Shown here: positions 30,664-35,427 of the stretch, in pieces
How positions within the stretch are numbered: position 1 is the stretch's first letter
Layout: each line of letters opens with the position of its first letter
Origin: Streptosporangiaceae bacterium
GTDB taxonomy: Bacteria > Actinomycetota > Actinomycetes > Streptosporangiales > Streptosporangiaceae
Direction: 5' to 3'
Length of the DNA stretch: 35,427 nt
NCBI GenBank assembly: GCA_025964695.1
Contig: JAOPYK010000214.1
Coordinates: forward strand, 1-35,427
Position numbers and translations under genes: made by a program
Notes under the pieces: model-generated
Databases searched by the model: none
Seen by the model: only the letters and a program-made list of their open reading frames with translations
Told to the model about the DNA's origin: nothing

Positions 30664-31635
30664 TCAGATCCAACCCTTTTTGCGGAACAGGGCAAACAGG
30701 CCGGCCGACAGCACGATGATGGCGACGGTGGATTCCCAGAAGCCGACGGATTTTCCGAAGCCGGGGTAGGGGACGTTCTGGCCGTAGAAGCCGGTGACGG
30801 CGGTGGGGACGGCGATGATCGCGGCCCAGCTGGTGACCTGTTTCATGACGACGTTGAGCCGGTTGCCCTGCATGGTCAGGTGCGTCTCACGAATCGTGGA
30901 GACCAGGTCGCGCAGGGACTCGGTCCACTCGGTGGCGCGCAGGACGTGATCGTAGACGTCCTGGTAATAGGGGTACATGGCGTCGTCAACGATGTGCAGA
31001 TCGCGGCGGAGCAGGGAGTTGACGACCTCACGCATGGGGAGCACGGTGCGGCGGAACATCACCAGGCTCTTGCGGAGCTCGAAGGTACGGCGCTGCATGT
31101 CACGGTCCTTGGTCTGGTCGGAGAACAACTCGTCCTCCAAAGTCTCGATCTGCTCGTCCAGGGACTGGACGGCGTCGAAATGCCCGTCGACGACGTAGTC
31201 GAGCAGCCCGTGCAGCAGGAAACCGACCCCGTGCTTGGCCAGGTCGGCGGAGGCGTCCCAGCGGGCGATGACCTGGTCGATGTCGAAGTCCTCGTCTTTG
31301 CGGACGGTGACCAGGGCGTTGCGGGTGACGAACGCGGCGACCTCGCTGGTGCCCAGCACACCGGTGCCGGTGTCCAGGTGGACGGCGTAGGCGGTGACGA
31401 ACAAGTGGGAGTCGTAACGATCCAGTTTGGGCCGCTGGTGTTCGTTGATGGCGTCCTCGACTGCCAGGGCGTGCAGCCCGAGTTCCTCGCTGATCGCGGC
31501 GAGGTCCTCGGCAGTGGGCCGGCACAGGTCGAACCAGACCGTGGCCGAAGGGTCTTCGATGTGGTCGGACACGTCGGCGATCGGGAATCCTTCGGCTTCC
31601 AGAACACCGTTGCGGTAAAGACGAGTACGGGCCAT
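30664..31635 (-). CDS. corA: CorA-family magnesium/cobalt channel
   Basis: 323 residues from the ATG at 31635, close after AGG; TAATCT upstream might be a -10 box for a near-leaderless transcript. The N-terminal cytoplasmic domain contains WFDLCRPTAEDLAAISEELG, then HALAVEDAINEHQRPKLDRY. The long pore helix carries VNSLLRRDLHIVDDAMYPYY. The first membrane helix ends in YGQNVPYPG, the variant of the CorA signature YGMN; the second is WESTVAIIVLSAGLFALF, with a basic C-terminus (RKKGWI). It forms a pentameric channel for Mg2+ entry. Together with the MgtA-type ATPase 2.3 kb away it gives two Mg2+ uptake routes in this neighbourhood. Confidence 0.92.
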   Translation of the reverse strand: MARTRLYRNGVLEAEGFPIADVSDHIEDPSATVWFDLCRPTAEDLAAISEELGLHALAVEDAINEHQRPKLDRYDSHLFVTAYAVHLDTGTGVLGTSEVAAFVTRNALVTVRKDEDFDIDQVIARWDASADLAKHGVGFLLHGLLDYVVDGHFDAVQSLDEQIETLEDELFSDQTKDRDMQRRTFELRKSLVMFRRTVLPMREVVNSLLRRDLHIVDDAMYPYYQDVYDHVLRATEWTESLRDLVSTIRETHLTMQGNRLNVVMKQVTSWAAIIAVPTAVTGFYGQNVPYPGFGKSVGFWESTVAIIVLSAGLFALFRKKGWI

Positions 31636-31706
31636 GACCTAGAGATTAGGGCGAGATGCCCGCCTTGGTGGCACCCGGCCAGGAAACCGGGGAGGACGAC
31701 GGCCCT

Positions 31707-32032
31707 CTACAGGTCAGGTGGCCGGTCGCGCCCGGTCTTGCCGAGACGGCTCTCGATGGCCTGAAGGTGGCAGCGGAGCCGGCGTCGCTGTACCGGAGCC
31801 ACACCCAAGACGGTGGCGCTGCAACCCAGCAGCTGCAGCGAAGCGATCGGGTCGACGGCCCTCGCGGCGATCATCACCAGATCGACCGCCACCGCGATCC
31901 CGCCATGGCTATCAGTGCTCCGGCGGTCATGCGGGAGATCTTGCCCGCCGGGCGGCCGGCCAGCATCACCACGACGAGCATCACGGTGAGCGCTAGCAGG
32001 GTCGCCGCAGCGACTCGAACGTCCATGTTCAT
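31707..32032 (-). pseudogene. Small two-helix membrane protein with a frameshift
   Basis: From the ATG at 32032 the frame reads MNMDVRVAAATLLALTVMLV, then VVMLAGRPAGKISRMTAGAL, then IAMAG, then hits an early stop. Skipping one base near 31905 restores IAVAVDLVMIAARAVDPIAS, then LQLLGCSATVLGVAPVQRRR, ending at 31707. The combined product would have three hydrophobic segments and a basic tail, a coherent small membrane protein. The family was not named. Either a recent loss or a sequence error. Confidence 0.5.
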
Positions 32033-32265
32033 GAGGGTAACCACCGATATGTCGCCTCCCTGGTCGCAGCGCGGACAGCCGGGCGGCCATCGGGTCGGTG
32101 GCCGCACACCACCACCGCTGGTCATGTGATCGGGCATTCGGGAATTATTGTGCACGCCGAGAACATCAACGGGAATCGACGCGGAGATGAACGCTGACCG
32201 AGAAGGGTTACGGCGGACGTCAAGCCGGTTGCCTGGAGCGATCACATGCACTTGACTCGGCACTC

Positions 32266-33759
32266 GTGTCCTGCTTGCACCGTACGGCCCTATCGATGCT
32301 GATCTGCCTGCTCTTGGCTGTGACCGGGTGCGCCTCCGACACCACACGGCCAATCGGGGACGGCGGCGCTCCGACTCAGCCGGCGTCCCGGACCGAGCGG
32401 CCCAACATCGTGTTCGTGCTCACCGACGACCTCACCACGGACCTGCTGCGGTACATGCCGAACGTACGGCAACTGCAGCGGGACGGCCGCTCCTTCACCA
32501 GCTACTTCGTCACCGACTCCTTCTGCTGCCCGTCCCGGTCGTCGATCTTCACCGGGCAGTTCCCGCACAACACCGGCGTCTATACCAACAGCGGACCGAA
32601 CGGCGGGTTCAACAAGTTCACCAAGACCGGCAAGGACCGGCAGACCTTCGCGACCGCACTGCACGCCACCGGCTACCGCACCGCGATGATGGGCAAGTAC
32701 CTCAACGGCTACGACGACCAGACCACGTACGTGCCACCGGGATGGGACCAGTGGGACGTGGTGGGCAACGGCTACCACGGCTTCGACTACATCCTCAACG
32801 AAAACGGTCACCTGAGCGCCCACGGCCACGCCTCCTCCGACTACCTCACCGATGTCCTGTCCGCCAAAGGGACCGCGTTCATCGAGCGGTCGGGGACCGA
32901 GCACGCGCCGTTTCTGCTGGAGATCGCGTCTTTCGCGCCGCACGTGCCGTCGACCCCCGCGCCTCGCGACACCGACCGGTTCCTGGGGACGCGGGCCCCA
33001 CGCGCACCAGCGTTCAACGAGAGCGACACCTCCGACAAACCGCGCTGGCTGCGGACCTATCGCAAGCTCGGACGCGCCCAACTCGCCGAGATCGACACCC
33101 AGTACGTCCACCGCGTCCAGTCGGTGCAGGCCGTGGACCGCATGGTCGGCCAGCTACGGTCAACGCTGCAGCAGCGCGGCCTGTCCCGTTCGACCTATTT
33201 CGTGTTCAGCTCTGACAACGGCTACCACATGGGCGAGCACCGGCTGATGCCGGGCAAGACCACTGCGTTCGACACCGATATCAGAGTGCCGCTCATCGTC
33301 GCCGGCCCGTCCATACCGGACGGAAGCACCCAGACCACACTGGCAGAGAACACCGACTTGGCCCCGACCTTCGAAGATCTCGCCGGGACGCCCATCCCAG
33401 CGTCGGTGGACGGCCGAAGCCTGGTCCCCCTGCTGCGTGGTGAGCGCGACGCCAGCGCGCCCGGCGCGATCCTCATCGAGCACCACGGGCCCAGCCTCGC
33501 AGGTTACGACCCCGACCGCCCCGGGCCCGCCAGCGGCAACCCACCCTCCTACACTGCGATCCGGACCGCCGACGCGCTCTACGTGGAGTACGCCACCGGA
33601 GACAGGGAGTTCTACGACCTGCGCGCCGATCCGTACGAGCTGAACAACACCATCACCGCCCTGCCACCGACCCGGCTGGCACAGCTCCAACAGACCCTGC
33701 AGGCCCTACGCACCTGCCATGGCAGTCCCGCCTGCTCCGCCGCGGCCCGCCTCGGCTAA
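32266..33759 (+). CDS. Sulfatase-family lipoprotein
   Basis: 497 residues from the GTG at 32266; the ribosome site is weak. A lipoprotein signal (MLICLLLAVTGC) puts the lipid-anchored Cys at about residue 23. The alkaline-phosphatase-fold sulfatase core follows: RPNIVFVLTDDLTTDLL (metal-binding Asp pair), then DSFCCPSRSSIFTGQFPHNT with the C-x-P-x-R site whose Cys becomes formylglycine, then GKYLNGYDD, then FVFSSDNGYHMGEHRLMPGK (metal and substrate site), then a C-terminal subdomain (FYDLRADPYELNN). It would hydrolyse a sulfate ester, possibly on a sulfated polysaccharide, at the outer face of the membrane. No formylglycine-generating enzyme is in the window. A conserved-type family with substrate unknown. 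Confidence 0.92.
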   Translation: MSCLHRTALSMLICLLLAVTGCASDTTRPIGDGGAPTQPASRTERPNIVFVLTDDLTTDLLRYMPNVRQLQRDGRSFTSYFVTDSFCCPSRSSIFTGQFPHNTGVYTNSGPNGGFNKFTKTGKDRQTFATALHATGYRTAMMGKYLNGYDDQTTYVPPGWDQWDVVGNGYHGFDYILNENGHLSAHGHASSDYLTDVLSAKGTAFIERSGTEHAPFLLEIASFAPHVPSTPAPRDTDRFLGTRAPRAPAFNESDTSDKPRWLRTYRKLGRAQLAEIDTQYVHRVQSVQAVDRMVGQLRSTLQQRGLSRSTYFVFSSDNGYHMGEHRLMPGKTTAFDTDIRVPLIVAGPSIPDGSTQTTLAENTDLAPTFEDLAGTPIPASVDGRSLVPLLRGERDASAPGAILIEHHGPSLAGYDPDRPGPASGNPPSYTAIRTADALYVEYATGDREFYDLRADPYELNNTITALPPTRLAQLQQTLQALRTCHGSPACSAAARLG

Positions 33760-33860
33760 TGGACGGTGTGGGCGCCGAGGTATGTCCTGAACGCGAGGAG
33801 AGGCCGGTATAGAACGGGTCCTGGGTAGCCGGCGGATCGGCGTTCGTCTTGCTCTGTCGG

Positions 33861-34148
33861 TCAGGGATTGGTTCGGATGAGGTGGCCGTAGGCGACGATG
33901 TTGTCGACGTAGTGGCCGGTCGCCTGGTTGAACCGTCCTCCGCAGGTGACGAGGCGGATGCCGGGGTAGGGAAGGTCGTAGACAGACGCCATGGCTGGAC
34001 CTACGTCAACCCGGACGCCGAGGTGCTTCCCAACGATCGGTCCATCAAGGCGTGCGGCCTGTCCCGTCCGGTCCCGGCGCGCCGGGTCAGGCGGTTGCCT
34101 GAAGAGAGTGAAGAACTTCTCGTTCCGCGGCTGCATCCGTAGGCCCAT
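33861..34148 (-). pseudogene. Chimeric remnant: DUF47/PhoU-like start joined to a sortase end
   Basis: The ATG at 34148 follows AGGATCTCCC and begins MGLRMQPRNEKFFTLFRQ, which matches the first residues of DUF47 (PhoU-related) proteins (MRxRxxPRxxxFFxLF). After about 20 residues this stops. The same frame ends in YDLPYPGIRLVTCGGRFNQA, then TGHYVDNIVAYGHLI, the C-terminal part of a class E/F-type sortase with the catalytic LxTC and the final strands. The sortase His and N-terminal regions are missing. Neither half can be functional; two deleted genes are joined by a deletion or rearrangement. Confidence 0.65.
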
Positions 34149-34361
34149 GGGAGATCCTGCTGGGCCGAGGGTGCGGCCGTACGCGGCGCGCCGCCGCTTC
34201 GCGAGGAGGTTGTCCGCCCACAGCGGACGATAAGGGAAAAGGAGAGTACCCACGCCTTTCCACTCTTAACTTATAGCGCACCGGGGGGCTTGCGGCAAGA
34301 CCCGGGTCGTGCCGCAGAATGGCCGGCCAAGGCCAGAACCTGCGGAAAAGGGAGTTGCGAA
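34149..34361. other. Leader region of the glycosyltransferase gene
   Basis: No gene. A short AT-rich patch (TTAACTTATA around 34266-34275) could hold a promoter for the glycosyltransferase that starts at 34362. Confidence 0.35.
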
Positions 34362-35427
34362 GTGCGTGTTTTGTTGTCGGGGTATGACTCGCGCGGGGGC
34401 GTCGAACCGCTGGTGGCACTCGCGGTGCGGTTGCGGGCACTCGGCGCGGAGGTGCGGGTGTGCGCGCCGCCGGACGAGGAGTTCGCGGAGCTGCTGGCCG
34501 GTGTCGGCGTGCCGCTGGTGCCGGTCGGCCGGCCGTGGCGCTCGATGGTGCGACCGTCGGCGGCGGACGTGCCCCGGCGCGTGGCCGAGTTGATCGCCGC
34601 GCAGTTCGACACGCTCGCCGCGGCAGCCGAGGGATGTGACGCGCTCGTGGCGAACGGCATGGTGCTTTTCGCCACGCGGTCGGTGGCCGAGAAGCTGGGC
34701 ATCCGCTACGTGTACGCGACCTTCAGTCCGACCACGCTGCCGTCGCCAGATCACCCGCCGCTGCCGTTTCCGGGCCGGCCGTTCCCACCGGAGGTGACCG
34801 ACAACCAGGCGCTGTGGAACCTGCACGCCCAGAGCGTGAACGCGCTGTTCGGCCCGGCGATCAACACCCACCGGACGTCGATCGGCCTGCCACCGGTGGA
34901 CAACGTCCTCGACCACCTCTTCACCGACCAGCCGTGGCTGGCGGCGGACCCGACCCTGGGCCCGTGGCGGGAGCGGGCGGACCTCGACGTGGTGCAGACC
35001 GGCGCGTGGATCCTGCCGGACGAACGCCCGCTGCCGGCCGAGTTGGCGGCGTTCCTGGACGCCGGGACACCACCGGTGTACGTGGGCTTCGGCAGCATGC
35101 CCATGCGCGCCTCGAAGGACGTCGCCCGGGTGGCCATCGAGGCGATCCGCGCGCAGGGCCGCCGCGCAATCGTCGGCCGTGGCTGGGCCGACCTGGCCCT
35201 GATCGACGACCGGGACGACTGCTTCGCCGTCGGCGAGGTCAACCAGCAGGCACTGTTCGGCCGGGTGGCCGCCGTCGTGCACCACGGCGGCGCGGGCACG
35301 ACGACGACGGCCACCCGGGCCGGCGCGCCTCAGGTGGTGGTACCCCAGGCGGCGGACCAGCCATACTGGGCCGGCCGGGTGGCCGACCTGGGCATCGGCA
35401 CGGCACACGACGGTCCGACTCCGACCA
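34362..35427 (+). CDS. GT1-family glycosyltransferase of the antibiotic (GtfB/UGT) type, 3' end off the window
   Basis: 355 codons are visible from the GTG at 34362, eight bases after AAGGGAG; no stop occurs before the right edge. The N-terminal Rossmann half starts MRVLLSGYDSRGGVEPLVAL, then AVRLRALGAEVRVCAPPDEE, the acceptor-binding pattern of vancomycin-type GtfA/B/C and UDP-glycosyltransferases. The C-terminal nucleotide-sugar half has PPVYVGFGSMP, then AAVVHHGGAGTTTTATRAGA, then PQVVVPQAADQPYWAGRVAD, where the HHGGAGT stretch binds the diphosphate and the DQPYWA segment the sugar. It would glycosylate a small molecule, perhaps a natural product or, as a resistance or tailoring enzyme, an imported compound. 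No biosynthetic gene is visible next to it. Confidence 0.93.
   Translation, partial: MRVLLSGYDSRGGVEPLVALAVRLRALGAEVRVCAPPDEEFAELLAGVGVPLVPVGRPWRSMVRPSAADVPRRVAELIAAQFDTLAAAAEGCDALVANGMVLFATRSVAEKLGIRYVYATFSPTTLPSPDHPPLPFPGRPFPPEVTDNQALWNLHAQSVNALFGPAINTHRTSIGLPPVDNVLDHLFTDQPWLAADPTLGPWRERADLDVVQTGAWILPDERPLPAELAAFLDAGTPPVYVGFGSMPMRASKDVARVAIEAIRAQGRRAIVGRGWADLALIDDRDDCFAVGEVNQQALFGRVAAVVHHGGAGTTTTATRAGAPQVVVPQAADQPYWAGRVADLGIGTAHDGPTPT

Noticed and set aside
31636-31700. Possible Mg2+ riboswitch (M-box) before corA
   Set aside because: The leader is short and lacks the M-box conserved core.

Overview
This is a high-GC window (GC- or C-ending codons throughout, many GTG starts, leaderless-type starts, ECF41 sigma factors, LytR-CpsA-Psr proteins, a TatB with actinobacterial features). 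It most likely comes from a soil actinomycete; placement near Streptosporangiales is an impression only. No rRNA, tRNA, CRISPR array or intact mobile element was found. The most striking general property is the density of broken genes: about fifteen remnants lie between intact genes.

Left part (1-4.5 kb): two paralogous secreted proteins on the minus strand. Each has a signal peptide, seven near-identical 39-residue RCC1-type blades, Ig-like domains and a His/Pro-rich tail. They share an upstream block. An IS110 transposase remnant sits between them, a decapitated arsC lies beyond the second, and an imperfect direct repeat brackets the second copy.

4.7-11.5 kb: two ECF41-type sigma factors frame a small-molecule redox region. 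It contains a SnoaL-like protein, an FMN-reductase pseudogene, a LUD-domain protein, a carboxymuconolactone-decarboxylase stub, and dehydrogenase and integrase debris, followed by a hemerythrin protein and an NmrA-like dehydrogenase. This looks like a decayed version of the redox gene sets usually found beside ECF41 factors.

11.5-16.4 kb: two divergent regulator/target pairs, each with a palindrome in the shared promoter: AraC-type regulator/DHA2 drug exporter, and QorB-like reductase/TetR regulator. Between them is a 39-bp tandem repeat.

16.5-19.3 kb: a graveyard with a frameshifted replication-relaxation gene (a relic of an integrated or conjugative element), unrecognised coding debris, and a methyltransferase remnant joined to an IS256 remnant.

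19.3-25.1 kb: cell-envelope genes. Two convergent LCP ligases flank a YibE/F remnant, and a Na+/Ca2+-exchanger-type antiporter lies upstream of the second LCP.

25.7-31.6 kb: cation transport and others. ArsR regulator overlapping an MgtA-type P-ATPase, TatB, a YCII protein, and a CorA Mg2+ channel.

31.7-35.4 kb: a frameshifted small membrane protein, a sulfatase lipoprotein, a chimeric DUF47/sortase remnant, and the start of a GT1 antibiotic-type glycosyltransferase that runs off the right edge.
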